A stretch of DNA of 56,470 bases, from the NCBI GenBank assembly GCA_947626395.1, contig CANQRU010000020.1, positions 1 through 56,470 on the forward strand. Direction: 5' to 3'. Both the position numbers and the translations under genes were made by a program. Under the pieces are notes generated by a model. The model saw nothing but the letters and a program-made list of their open reading frames with translations. It searched no databases and had not been told where the DNA came from. The DNA comes from an uncultured Lachnospiraceae bacterium (GTDB lineage: Bacteria > Bacillota > Clostridia > Lachnospirales > Lachnospiraceae). Below, piece after piece: positions 35,555 through 45,104 of this stretch (its first letter is position 1; every line of letters starts with the position of its first letter).

Positions 35555-36079
35555 ATGGCAGCCACAAGAACATCACAGGCGAGAACGGCACGTAGGAATG
35601 CGGGACGGCCATCGAGAGAAGAGATGTACATTCACGGCAATACCGTGAGGAAGCTGGCGCCTGTGGAGGAACCGGTAAAGAGAGTAGAACGGGAGCCGGA
35701 ACGAAGAGAACGGCAGCACGTCAATTATACAGTCAGGAGGAACCAGGAGAAAGCGCTGCAGCTGGATCTGCCCTATCTGATGATGCTGGTCATCGCCTCC
35801 TGCATCACATTATGCTTCTGTGTGAACTATCTGCATCTGCAGTCCCAGATGAGCGCCCGCGTGGACAACATCAAGGCCCTGGAGCAGCAGCTGGAGACAT
35901 TGAAGAGCGAGAATGATGCCTTGGAGACCCGGATCAATACAAGCGTTGATCTGGACCATATCTACCGCGTAGCCACCGAGGAACTCGGCATGGTCTACGC
36001 AGGCAAAGATCAGGTGCTTCTGTATAATAGAACAGAAAGTGAGTACGTGAGGCAAAATGAAGACATCCCGCAATACTAA
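35555..36079 (+). CDS. ftsL: Cell division protein FtsL-like
   Basis: A 174-residue bitopic protein: a long basic cytoplasmic head (about 1-75), one transmembrane helix (LPYLMMLVIASCITLCFCVNYL, about 77-98) and an outer coiled coil (LQSQMSARVDNIKALEQQLETLKSENDALETRI). This is the FtsL/DivIC plan, and the position between rsmH and a PBP gene is the ftsL place. It helps recruit and activate the septal synthase with FtsQ. GGAAAGGAG precedes the ATG. Sequence identity in this family is low, so the call rests on plan and place. Confidence 0.8.
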   Translation: MAATRTSQARTARRNAGRPSREEMYIHGNTVRKLAPVEEPVKRVEREPERRERQHVNYTVRRNQEKALQLDLPYLMMLVIASCITLCFCVNYLHLQSQMSARVDNIKALEQQLETLKSENDALETRINTSVDLDHIYRVATEELGMVYAGKDQVLLYNRTESEYVRQNEDIPQY

Positions 36080-38312
36080 GGAGAACAGGGAACACCGCGC
36101 TCCGAAGAAGAAAATATTAAAACGATATATGCAGGAGAAGCTGGCAGTCACGGTCATCGTGATCATGCTGGCTTTACTTGCGCTTATCGGAGTGCTTTAT
36201 CATATCATCGATGTGAACAATGAGGACTATACGAAGGTGGTTCTGACCCAGCGTTCCAACTTTGACAGCCGCACGATCCCCTACCGAAGGGGCGACATCG
36301 TGGACCGCAACGGAACCTATCTGGCCACCAGTGAGAAAGTATATAACGTGATCATCGACGCCAGCCAGATCTTCCACGATGAGAAGACGGAGGCGAACTA
36401 TCTGGATACGACGGTGGACGCGCTGGTCCAGTGCTTCGGCTACGACAGGGCCGAGCTTCTGGAGACGCTTAAGGAGCAGAAGACGTCCCCGTATATCCGC
36501 TACGAGCGCCGCATTTCCTATGATAAGAAGGAGGAATTCGAGAATCTCGCGGATGAGATCAATTCGGCCAACATCAAGGCGAAGAGCAAGGCGCGTGTCT
36601 ACGGCGTCTGGTTCGAGGAAGAATATAAGAGGCTGTATCCGTACAACAGTCTGGCCTGCAATGTGATCGGCTTCGCCAGCAGCGACGGCACCACCGGAAG
36701 CGGCGGTATTGAGCAGTATTATAACGATATGCTCACCGGCAACAATGGCCGCGAGTACGGTTATCTGAACGATGAGTCCAACAAGGAGGTCGTGATCAAA
36801 CCGGCGCAGAACGGCTACAAGGTGGTTTCCACGATCGACGCGAACGTGCAGACCATGGTGGAGAACCGCATCGCCCAGTGGCAGGCGGAGACCGGAAGCG
36901 AACACATCGGCATCATTGTCATGGATCCCAATAACGGCGAGATCCTGGCCATGGCCGACGAGAAGAATTACGACCTGAACAATCCCCGCGATCTCAGCTC
37001 CCGCTACACAGAGGCGCAGCTGGCGGAGATGACCGACGAGGAGAAGGTGGACGCCATGAGCCAGATGTGGCGCAATTTCTGCGTCAGCGACACCTTCGAG
37101 CCCGGATCGCCTTCCAAGGTGCTGACGGTGGCTACGGCGCTGGAAGAGAACGCCATTAACCCCAACAGTTACTTCTACTGCGACGGTTATCAGCAGGTCA
37201 GCGTATTCAAGATCAAATGTACCGCCTACAGCAAAGGCGGCCACGGGGAACTGAGCCTGACGGAGACCGTGATGCAGTCCTGCAACGACGCCATGATGCA
37301 GATCGCGGCTCTGACCGGCAAGGAGAATTTCTACAAATATCAGGCCATGTTCAATCTGGGCTCCAAGACGGGCATCGACCTGCCGGGCGAGGAATCCGCT
37401 TCCTCTCTGGTCTACCGGCTGGAGACCACGGAACCCTCGGCGCTGGCGACCAACGCTTTCGGACAGAACTACAACTGTACGATGGTGCAGATGGCGGCTG
37501 CATTTGCGTCCTGCATCAACGGCGGATACTATTACGAACCCCATGTGGTGAAGCAGATCATCAATGAAAACGGCTCTGTCGTGCAGAAGAACGACGGCGT
37601 TCTGGTGCGGGAGACCGTATCGGATTCCACGAGCCGTTTCCTGCGGAACGCTCTCCTGATGACCGTGGAGAAGGGAACCGGTTCCGCGGCGAAGGTGGAA
37701 GGCTATTCCATCGGCGGCAAGACCGGTACGGCTGAGAAGGTAGGACGCAACCATCAGGATTACGTGGTATCGTTCTGCGGCATCGCTCCGACCGATGATC
37801 CGAAGGTCCTGGTCTATGTGGTCATCGATGAACCCCATGTGGAGGATCAGGCCCACAGTACCTTCGCAAGCAAGGTATTCTCTCAGGTAATGGGCGATAT
37901 TCTTCCTTATCTGAATGTGTTCCCCACCGGCGATGTGCAGGTGGTGACTCCGATCCGTCCGTCCGGCGAATATGTGCCGAATCCGGATGGAACGGGCGCA
38001 GAAGGCCAGACCGGCGCGGAAGGAACTCCGGGAGGGGAAGGAACCGGCGGCACGCAGACCCAGGGAGACGGAAATGAAGGGGAAGGCGCCGGAGAGGGCG
38101 CGAACGGAGAAAACGGGGCAGAGGGCCAGGAAGGCGGAGAACCGTCCGGCGAAGGCGCTCCGGCCGGAACCGCGGGAGGCGCGGCCGGCGGCAATATCGC
38201 GCCGTTCCCCTATGAGACGGAAGAATATGTACCGCAGGATTACGGAGAGGATGGAAGCCTGCTTCCGTCGGATCTGCCTGATATGCTTCCGGCCGGCGGC
38301 GCGGCGGAGTGA
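36057..38312 (+). CDS. Class B penicillin-binding protein, transpeptidase (FtsI/Pbp2 type)
   Basis: A 751-residue division-type transpeptidase. One membrane helix (about 26-48), a dimerisation domain starting at RRGDIVDRNGTYLATS, and the catalytic domain with Ser351 in EPGSPSK, the SCN motif in MQSCNDAMMQ and KTG at 555-557. It cross-links septal peptidoglycan. The active-site box reads SPSK, where most relatives have STFK. After the catalytic domain, about residues 640-715 form a Gly/Glu/Thr-rich low-complexity tail with no PASTA domain. It overlaps ftsL by 23 bases. Confidence 0.9.
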   Translation: MKTSRNTKENREHRAPKKKILKRYMQEKLAVTVIVIMLALLALIGVLYHIIDVNNEDYTKVVLTQRSNFDSRTIPYRRGDIVDRNGTYLATSEKVYNVIIDASQIFHDEKTEANYLDTTVDALVQCFGYDRAELLETLKEQKTSPYIRYERRISYDKKEEFENLADEINSANIKAKSKARVYGVWFEEEYKRLYPYNSLACNVIGFASSDGTTGSGGIEQYYNDMLTGNNGREYGYLNDESNKEVVIKPAQNGYKVVSTIDANVQTMVENRIAQWQAETGSEHIGIIVMDPNNGEILAMADEKNYDLNNPRDLSSRYTEAQLAEMTDEEKVDAMSQMWRNFCVSDTFEPGSPSKVLTVATALEENAINPNSYFYCDGYQQVSVFKIKCTAYSKGGHGELSLTETVMQSCNDAMMQIAALTGKENFYKYQAMFNLGSKTGIDLPGEESASSLVYRLETTEPSALATNAFGQNYNCTMVQMAAAFASCINGGYYYEPHVVKQIINENGSVVQKNDGVLVRETVSDSTSRFLRNALLMTVEKGTGSAAKVEGYSIGGKTGTAEKVGRNHQDYVVSFCGIAPTDDPKVLVYVVIDEPHVEDQAHSTFASKVFSQVMGDILPYLNVFPTGDVQVVTPIRPSGEYVPNPDGTGAEGQTGAEGTPGGEGTGGTQTQGDGNEGEGAGEGANGENGAEGQEGGEPSGEGAPAGTAGGAAGGNIAPFPYETEEYVPQDYGEDGSLLPSDLPDMLPAGGAAE

Positions 38313-38346
38313 CCGGCGGCGCATCCGTTCAGGCATAAAATTTGGA

Positions 38347-38397
38347 CCGGTTCATATATTATAGCAACAACTATGTCCCGGCGGGACTATGAACCGG
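38347..38397 (+). promoter_or_regulatory. Inverted repeat that encloses the start codon of the second PBP
   Basis: CCGGTTCATA (38347-38356) and TATGAACCGG (38388-38397) are perfectly complementary. The right arm contains the ATG start (38389-38391). Inside the loop, GTCCC (38375-38379) pairs with GGGAC (38383-38387), covering the only ribosome-site candidate. In RNA this would hide both site and start codon; as DNA it could be an operator. Confidence 0.55.
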
Positions 38398-40155
38398 AAT
38401 CTATGCAGATATAAAACAAGAGCGCTCGTCGTATTCCTGGCGGTCGGCCTTCTGATGCTTGCCATGACCGGACGGCTCGATTACCTGATGCTCTTCCGGG
38501 CGGATCATTACGGCCAGATGGCCGAGGATCTGCACCAGCGGGAGCGGACGATCAAGGCGGCCAGAGGAAGGATCTTAGACCGCAACGGAACCGTCATCGC
38601 CGACAACCGGACGGTATGCACCATTTCCGTGATCCACAATCAGATCGAGGAGCCGGAGCAGGTGACGCAGGCGCTTTCGCGGGAACTGGGCCTGTCCGCG
38701 GAGGAGATCCGCGGCAAGGTGGAGAAATACAGCGCCCGCGAGATCATTAAGACGAATGTTGACAAAGAGACGGGGGACCGCATCCGCAGTCTGCGCCTGG
38801 CCGGCGTGAAGGTGGATGAAGACTATAAACGATACTATCCGTATGACAGCCTGGCGTCGAAGGTGCTGGGCTTCACCGGAGGCGACAACCAGGGGATCAT
38901 CGGCCTGGAGGTCCGCTACGAGGAGTACCTGAAAGGACAGAACGGGCTGATCCTTACGATGGCGGACGCCGCCGGCGTGGAGCTTGAGAACGCTTTTGAG
39001 GACCGGATTGAGCCGGTGGCCGGCGCGGACCTGACGGTCAGCCTGGATGTGAATATCCAGACCTACGCCCAGCAGGCGGCGCTTAAGGTCATGGAGGAGA
39101 AGAACGCCAAGAAGGTATCCGTGATCATCATGGATCCCCGAAACGGCGAGATCCTGGCCATGGTAAATGTCCCGGAATTCAACTTAAACGACCCGTTCAC
39201 GCTGAATACGGAACCGGAGGAAGGCAGCACCGCCTCGAAGCAGGATCTTTTGAACCAGATGTGGCGCAATCCCGCGATCAACGATACCTATGAGCCGGGT
39301 TCCACCTTCAAGATCATTACTGCTTCGGCGGGACTGGAAGCGGGCGTGGTGGGGATCAACGATCATTTTTCCTGCCCCGGATACCGAATTGTGGAGGATC
39401 GAAAGATCAGATGCCATAAAGTTGGCGGCCATGGTGGGGAAACCTTTCTTCAGGCTACGATGAATTCCTGCAACCCGGTGTTCATCGACGTGGGCCAGCG
39501 GCTGGGAGTGGAGCGGTATTACCACTATTTCACCCAGTTCGGTCTTCTTGGAAAGACCGGCGTGGATCTGCCCGGCGAGGCGTCCACGATCATGCACAAG
39601 AAAGAAGACATGGGGCTGGTGGAGCTGGCTACCGTGTCTTTCGGCCAGTCCTTCCAGATCACGCCCCTGCAGATGATCACCACAGCGGCCTCGATCGTCA
39701 ACGGAGGGACGCGGGTGACGCCCCATTTCGGGATAAAGTCGGTCAGCGCCGACGGAGAGAGAGTCCACACCTTCACCTATCCGGTGAAGGAGGGGATCGT
39801 TTCCGCCGAGACCAGCGAGACCATGCGGTTCATGCTTGAGAAGGTGGTGTCGGAGGGCGGCGGGAAGAACGCCGTGATCGAAGGCTACCGGATCGGCGGC
39901 AAGACGGCCACCTCCGAGAAGCTGCCCAGAAGCTTAAAGAAATATATTTCCAGTTTTTTAGGATTCGCGCCGGCGGATGATCCGCAGGTCATCGCGCTGA
40001 TCACTATTGACGAGCCGGAGGGAGTTTACTACGGCGGAACCATCGCCGCGCCGGTGATCGCGGATATTTTCAGGAATATCCTGCCATATCTGGGAATTGA
40101 AGCCGAAGAAGTTGCGGTTGATTATTCCCGCGAAACGACGTATACTAATTTCTGA
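38389..40155 (+). CDS. Class B penicillin-binding protein, SpoVD/FtsI type
   Basis: A 588-residue transpeptidase, second of two in tandem. One membrane helix (about 11-30), ARGRILDRNGTVIADN at the start of the dimerisation domain, Ser305 in EPGSTFK, SCN in MNSCNPVF, and KTA (505-507) in GGKTATSEK where the usual motif is KTG. It lacks PASTA domains. SpoVD-type enzymes make spore cortex peptidoglycan, FtsI-type ones the septum; which of the two PBPs does which cannot be read from sequence. Its start codon lies in an inverted repeat, suggesting separate translational control. Confidence 0.88.
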   Translation: MNRNLCRYKTRALVVFLAVGLLMLAMTGRLDYLMLFRADHYGQMAEDLHQRERTIKAARGRILDRNGTVIADNRTVCTISVIHNQIEEPEQVTQALSRELGLSAEEIRGKVEKYSAREIIKTNVDKETGDRIRSLRLAGVKVDEDYKRYYPYDSLASKVLGFTGGDNQGIIGLEVRYEEYLKGQNGLILTMADAAGVELENAFEDRIEPVAGADLTVSLDVNIQTYAQQAALKVMEEKNAKKVSVIIMDPRNGEILAMVNVPEFNLNDPFTLNTEPEEGSTASKQDLLNQMWRNPAINDTYEPGSTFKIITASAGLEAGVVGINDHFSCPGYRIVEDRKIRCHKVGGHGGETFLQATMNSCNPVFIDVGQRLGVERYYHYFTQFGLLGKTGVDLPGEASTIMHKKEDMGLVELATVSFGQSFQITPLQMITTAASIVNGGTRVTPHFGIKSVSADGERVHTFTYPVKEGIVSAETSETMRFMLEKVVSEGGGKNAVIEGYRIGGKTATSEKLPRSLKKYISSFLGFAPADDPQVIALITIDEPEGVYYGGTIAAPVIADIFRNILPYLGIEAEEVAVDYSRETTYTNF

Positions 40156-40181
40156 TATTACATAAGAGTCCGAGGTGCGAT

Positions 40182-41150
40182 ATGATCAATGAAACCATAC
40201 TGGCGATAATCATTGCCTTTGCCATCAGCGCGGTGCTGTGCCCTGTCGTGATACCATTCCTGCACAGACTGAAATTCGGCCAGCAGGTGCGGGAGGATGG
40301 TCCGCAGACCCATCTTAAGAAAGCGGGAACGCCTACCATGGGCGGGCTGATCATACTTTCCGGCATCGTTATCACGTCCTTGTTCTACATTCCGGAGTAC
40401 CCGAAGATCATTCCGGTGCTGTTCGTGACGGTGGGTTTCGGGATCATCGGATTCCTGGACGACTACATCAAGATCGTTATGAAGCGTTCCGAGGGGCTGA
40501 ATCCGAAGCAGAAGATGGCGGGGCAGATCCTGATCACGGCGATCTTCACCTACTATCTGATGAATTCCGGCGATGTGGGGACCCGGATCCTGGTGCCGTT
40601 TACCGGCGGTTTTGACGGCGGTATCTGGCTGGATCTGGGATACCTGTACATTCCCTTCGTGTTTGTCGTGATGCTGGGAACCGACAACGGCGTGAATTTC
40701 ACCGACGGTCTTGACGGACTGTGCACCAGCGTTACGATCCTGGTGGCTACTTTCCTGACGATCATCGCGCTGGGGGAGGGCAGCGGCATCAGCCCGATCA
40801 CCGGGGCGGTGGTGGGGAGCCTTCTGGGCTTTCTGCTGTTTAACGTCTATCCGGCCAAGGTGTTCATGGGCGATACCGGATCCCTGGCGCTCGGCGGTTT
40901 TGTGGCGGCCAGCGCCCTGATGATGCAGATGCCCCTTTTCATCCTGATCATCGGGTTTATTTATCTGATCGAGGTACTGTCGGTCATTATCCAGGTGACC
41001 TATTTTAAGAAGACAGGCGGCAAAAGGATTTTTAAGATGGCGCCGATCCATCACCATTTTGAGCTGTGCGGCTGGTCGGAGACCAGGGTGGTGGCGGTAT
41101 TTTCCATCGTTACGGCGATCCTGTGCCTGGTGGCGTATCTGGGGCTGTGA
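40182..41150 (+). CDS. mraY: Phospho-N-acetylmuramoyl-pentapeptide-transferase
   Basis: A 322-residue polytopic enzyme that makes lipid I from UDP-MurNAc-pentapeptide and undecaprenyl phosphate. DGPQTHLKKAGTPTMGG near residue 40, the catalytic DNGVNFTDGLDGL and FMGDTGSLALGG, and the C-terminal PIHHHFEL motif are all present. About ten membrane helices. GAGGTG precedes the ATG. Confidence 0.96.
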   Translation: MINETILAIIIAFAISAVLCPVVIPFLHRLKFGQQVREDGPQTHLKKAGTPTMGGLIILSGIVITSLFYIPEYPKIIPVLFVTVGFGIIGFLDDYIKIVMKRSEGLNPKQKMAGQILITAIFTYYLMNSGDVGTRILVPFTGGFDGGIWLDLGYLYIPFVFVVMLGTDNGVNFTDGLDGLCTSVTILVATFLTIIALGEGSGISPITGAVVGSLLGFLLFNVYPAKVFMGDTGSLALGGFVAASALMMQMPLFILIIGFIYLIEVLSVIIQVTYFKKTGGKRIFKMAPIHHHFELCGWSETRVVAVFSIVTAILCLVAYLGL

Positions 41151-41198
41151 CGCGGAACGCGCGGGTCTGTATTTTGGAGAGAGCAGGAGGAACATTTC

Positions 41199-42557
41199 AT
41201 GAGCCAGAGTCAGAAGGTATTGGTAGCGGGAGCCGGCAAAAGCGGGATCTCGTCGGCCAGGTTATTGCTCGCGCTGGGAGGGGAAGTGGTGCTTTACGAC
41301 GGCAACGCTACGCTCCACGCGCCCGCATTGCTTGAGAATTTTGAAAATGGAGCCGCTGTCAGCGTGGCCCTGGGAGAGCTTCGCCCGGAGGCGCTTCGCG
41401 GCGTTGCGCTTTGCATCATAAGCCCGGGGATCTCGCTGGAGACGCCGTTTGTGGGGCAGATCCGCGAAGCCGGGATCCCGATCTGGGGCGAGCTGCAGCT
41501 GGCTTACCACTGCGCGAAGGGACAGTTGGCGGCCATCACCGGTACCAACGGCAAGACGACGACCACGGCCCTGGTCGGAGAGATCCTGAAGGCTCACTAC
41601 AGGGAAGTGTATGTGGTGGGCAATATCGGGATTCCCTATACCGATGTGGCCCTTCAGACGACGGATCAGAGCGTCACGGTGGCGGAGGTGTCCAGCTTCC
41701 AGCTGGAGACGATGGTGGATTTCCATCCGAAGGCCAGCGCGATCCTGAATATCACGCCGGACCATTTAAACCGCCATCACACGATGGAATGCTACATAGA
41801 AGTGAAGGAGAGCATTACTTCGAATCAGACGGAGGACGATGTCTGCGTCTTAAACTATGACGACGAGGTGCTGCGGGCCTTCGGTCAGAGAGAAGACCTG
41901 CTGCCCCAGGTGGTATTTTTCAGCAGCCGCAATAAGCTGGCCGACGGCTATTACATGGAAGGTTATGAGATCATGCACGCGGCGGCCGGCAGGGCGGTGC
42001 CGCTGATGGATGTGCGCGATATGAATCTTCTGGGACGCCATAACCATGAGAATGTGATGGCTGCCATCGCGGTCGCTGCGGCCATGGGCGTTCCGATGGA
42101 GACGATCCTGAGGGTAGTAAAGCAGTTTAAGGCCGTAGAGCATCGGATCGAATTCGTGCTGGAGCGGCTGGGCGTTCGCTACTATAACGATTCCAAGGGA
42201 ACCAATCCGGACGCGGCCATTCAGGCCGTGAAGGCCATGCCGGGACCGATCATCCTGATCGGCGGCGGTTATGATAAGGGCTCGTCTTATGACGAGTGGA
42301 TCGAGTCCTTCGGCGGCAATGTAAAATATCTTGTGCTGATCGGACAGACCAGGGACAAGATCGCCGAGTGCGCCCGCGCCCACGGATTTACGGATATCAT
42401 GTACGCCGAGGATATGGCGGAGGCGGTGAAGGTATGCGCCTGCTACGCGGAGAGCGGCGACTGCGTTCTGCTGTCTCCGGCCTGCGCCAGCTGGGGGATG
42501 TTCAAGGATTACGAGGAGCGGGGCAGGATCTTTAAGGAGTGCGTAAGAAATCTGTAA
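41199..42557 (+). CDS. murD: UDP-N-acetylmuramoylalanine-D-glutamate ligase
   Basis: A 452-residue Mur ligase that adds D-Glu to UDP-MurNAc-Ala. It has an N-terminal Rossmann-like domain (VLVAGAGKSGISSARLL), the ATP site ITGTNGKTTTTALVGEI at about 112-128, the VSSFQLE segment of MurD, and YYNDSKGTNPDA and the LSPACASWGMFKDYEERG end typical of MurD. Full length. AGGAGGAA precedes the ATG. Confidence 0.95.
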   Translation: MSQSQKVLVAGAGKSGISSARLLLALGGEVVLYDGNATLHAPALLENFENGAAVSVALGELRPEALRGVALCIISPGISLETPFVGQIREAGIPIWGELQLAYHCAKGQLAAITGTNGKTTTTALVGEILKAHYREVYVVGNIGIPYTDVALQTTDQSVTVAEVSSFQLETMVDFHPKASAILNITPDHLNRHHTMECYIEVKESITSNQTEDDVCVLNYDDEVLRAFGQREDLLPQVVFFSSRNKLADGYYMEGYEIMHAAAGRAVPLMDVRDMNLLGRHNHENVMAAIAVAAAMGVPMETILRVVKQFKAVEHRIEFVLERLGVRYYNDSKGTNPDAAIQAVKAMPGPIILIGGGYDKGSSYDEWIESFGGNVKYLVLIGQTRDKIAECARAHGFTDIMYAEDMAEAVKVCACYAESGDCVLLSPACASWGMFKDYEERGRIFKECVRNL

Positions 42558-42590
42558 CCGGCCGGAGAGAAAAGGAAGGAGGAAGACGAC

Positions 42591-43739
42591 ATGGCTCAGG
42601 AGAGAAGAAAACGTTCCCAGCGGTTCTATGATTACAGCCTGCTGTTTGCCATCGTCTTTCTGACGATATTCGGACTGATCATGATCTACAGCGCAAGTTC
42701 CTACAAGGCACAAATCGATTACGACGGAAACGCGGCGTATTTCATGATCCGCCAGGGGGCGATCGCCGCCGTAGGACTGGTGGTCATGATCGTCATTTCC
42801 AAGATGGATTATCACTGGTACGCGAAGGTATGGAAGCTTGGCGTGGCGGTGGTATGGATCCTGATGCTTTTGGTGACGTTTACGCCTCTCGGCCGTGAGT
42901 ATAACGGCAAGAAGCGGTGGCTCGGCTACGGTTCCTTCAGTTTTCAGCCGTCGGAGCTGGTGAAGATTGTGGTCATCGTGGCCCTGGCGTCCATGATCGT
43001 CCGTTACGGCAAGGATATCGACCGGTTTGCCGGGAAATTCCGGGTTATGCTTCTGGTGTTTCCCCTTGCGCTGATCGTCGTCTTTAATAACTTAAGTACC
43101 GGCATCATCATCGTCGGGATCGGTTTCGTGATGATGTTTGTAGCCAGCAAGGAGAAATGGCCGTACGTTCTCTGCGTTGCGGCCGCGGGCCTGGTTCTGG
43201 TTTTCGCCGGACCCATCGGAAAGGCGCTGACGGAGATCGGGCTTCTGCATGATTATCAGCTCGGCCGCATCAATGTGTGGCTGGATCCGGAGAGTTATTC
43301 CCAGGAGGGCGGCTTCCAGGTGCTTCAGGGCCTTTACGCCATCGGCTCCGGCGGACTCTTCGGCAAGGGGCTTGGTCAGAGCATTCAGAAGATGGGCTTC
43401 GTGCCCGAGGCCCAGAACGATATGATCTTTTCGATCATTTGCGAGGAGCTCGGGCTTTTCGGCGCTGTTTCCCTGATACTGATCTTTATGTTTATGATCT
43501 ATCGTTTCCTGGTCATCGCAGGCAATGCGCCGGATCTGTTCGGATCCATGCTGGTGGTGGGAGTTATGGGGCATATTTCGATCCAGGTGATCTTAAATAT
43601 CGCCGTGGTGACCAATACGATCCCCAATACAGGCATTACGCTGCCGTTTATCAGCTACGGCGGCACGTCGGTCCTGTTCCTTCTGATCGAGATGGGAATG
43701 GTCCTCAGTGTGTCCAATCAGATAAAACTGGAAAAATAG
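42591..43739 (+). CDS. ftsW: Lipid II polymerase FtsW (SEDS family)
   Basis: A 382-residue SEDS protein with about ten membrane helices. Signature segments are MIYSASSYKAQ near the first helix, RWLGYGSFSFQPSELVKI, NDMIFSIICEELGLFG, and the C-terminal GITLPFISYGGTSVL. It polymerises glycan strands together with a class B PBP. The place in the dcw cluster, between murD and murA, marks it as FtsW instead of RodA. Confidence 0.94.
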   Translation: MAQERRKRSQRFYDYSLLFAIVFLTIFGLIMIYSASSYKAQIDYDGNAAYFMIRQGAIAAVGLVVMIVISKMDYHWYAKVWKLGVAVVWILMLLVTFTPLGREYNGKKRWLGYGSFSFQPSELVKIVVIVALASMIVRYGKDIDRFAGKFRVMLLVFPLALIVVFNNLSTGIIIVGIGFVMMFVASKEKWPYVLCVAAAGLVLVFAGPIGKALTEIGLLHDYQLGRINVWLDPESYSQEGGFQVLQGLYAIGSGGLFGKGLGQSIQKMGFVPEAQNDMIFSIICEELGLFGAVSLILIFMFMIYRFLVIAGNAPDLFGSMLVVGVMGHISIQVILNIAVVTNTIPNTGITLPFISYGGTSVLFLLIEMGMVLSVSNQIKLEK

Positions 43740-43808
43740 TCCTGACCGGGCAGCTACAGCTTTTCCGGAAGCATACCATAAGATATGGAGATTTCGGGAG
43801 GGAATGGC

Positions 43809-45104
43809 TTGTCTGGAATAGAAATAGAAGGATTGCGTCCTCTTAACGGGGACGTTAGGATTCAGGGATCAAAGAACGCGGTGCTGCCCATGATGGCGGC
43901 GGCCGTTCTCCACAGAGGGACTACGGTTCTTGAGAATGTCCCGCGGATACAGGATGTATTCTGCATGACGGACATCCTTACGTCCATGGGATGCAGGTGC
44001 AGAATGGACGGACACCGGCTGGAGATCGACGCGCGTACGGTCAGCCGGGTGGCGGTTCCGAGAGAATATGTGGCGTCCATGCGTTCCTCCATCGTGCTTC
44101 TGGGGGCGCTCCTGGGACGGACCGGGGAAGCGGCCACCTACTATCCGGGCGGCTGTTCCATCGGAAGCCGTCCCATCGATCTGCATCTGTACGGCCTTGA
44201 AAGGCTGGGCGCGGAGATTGCCGGGCAGGAAGACGGAAGGATCGCGGCCAGGGCGGATAAGCTTACCGGCGGAAGGATCCGTTTTCCGTATCCGAGCGTC
44301 GGCGCTACGGAGAATGTGCTTCTGGCGGCGGCTGCGGCCCGGGGAACGACCGTGATCGAGGGCGCGGCCCGGGAGCCGGAGATCGTAAGCCTGTGCCGGA
44401 TGCTTTCAGGCATGGGAGCAAAGATTTCCGGGATCGGAGAAGAGACTGTCACCGTGGAAGGCGTGAATGAATTCCACGATTCGGAATACGCGGCTCCGGG
44501 CGACCGGATCGTGACCGGAACATATATGTCCTGCGTTATGGCGGCCGGCGGCCGGGCCTTCCTGAGAGGTACGGACGCGGTCCAGCTTCGGGGAGTTACC
44601 AGGGTCCTGCGGCGCATGGGCGCAGAGATTGAGGAGGCGCCTTCCGGCATCCGCGTGGGTATGGCGCGGCGGCCGGGGCCGGTGAAAGTAAGGACCGCTC
44701 CTTATCCGGGCTTTCCTACGGACCTGCAGTCGCCAATGCTGTCGCTTCTGTCTGTCAGCGACGGCTGCGGACAGGTATTGGAAACGGTATTTGAAGGGCG
44801 CTTCGCGACGGCGGTTCAGCTGCGCCGGATGGGAGCCTGTATTGATATAGAAGGAAATAAGGCGGAGGTGCGCGGTATCTATCCGCTTCGCGGGGCGTGC
44901 GTCACGGCCCCGGATCTGCGCGGCGGCGCCGCTTTAGCGGTGGCCGGGCTGGCCGCGGAAGGAAAGACCAGGATCGGCGGCTGCGCTCATATCCTGCGGG
45001 GATACGAGGATATCTGCGGGGATCTTAAGAGCCTGGGCGCGCGGATCAGACAGCTGCCGGAGGCGGAGGAAGCCGCCGGTGAGAGAGCGGACGGCCGGGG
45101 ATGA
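43809..45104 (+). CDS. murA: UDP-N-acetylglucosamine 1-carboxyvinyltransferase
   Basis: A 431-residue EPSP-synthase-fold enzyme that starts peptidoglycan synthesis by adding enolpyruvate to UDP-GlcNAc and is the fosfomycin target. GSKNAVLPMMAA lies at the N-terminus, the catalytic Cys116 is in YPGGCSIGSRPID, and PGFPTDLQSPML is the expected hinge segment. I prefer the TTG at 43809, six bases after GGGAGGG, over an ATG at 43785; it places the active Cys close to its usual number. It stands where murG usually is. Confidence 0.92.
   Translation: MSGIEIEGLRPLNGDVRIQGSKNAVLPMMAAAVLHRGTTVLENVPRIQDVFCMTDILTSMGCRCRMDGHRLEIDARTVSRVAVPREYVASMRSSIVLLGALLGRTGEAATYYPGGCSIGSRPIDLHLYGLERLGAEIAGQEDGRIAARADKLTGGRIRFPYPSVGATENVLLAAAAARGTTVIEGAAREPEIVSLCRMLSGMGAKISGIGEETVTVEGVNEFHDSEYAAPGDRIVTGTYMSCVMAAGGRAFLRGTDAVQLRGVTRVLRRMGAEIEEAPSGIRVGMARRPGPVKVRTAPYPGFPTDLQSPMLSLLSVSDGCGQVLETVFEGRFATAVQLRRMGACIDIEGNKAEVRGIYPLRGACVTAPDLRGGAALAVAGLAAEGKTRIGGCAHILRGYEDICGDLKSLGARIRQLPEAEEAAGERADGRG

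Noticed and set aside
36174-38336. A very long open frame antisense to the first PBP gene, and similar long antisense frames over addB, dgt, mraY and others
   Set aside because: They follow from GC-rich codon use of the sense genes, have no ribosome sites and resemble no protein family; the sense genes are unmistakable.
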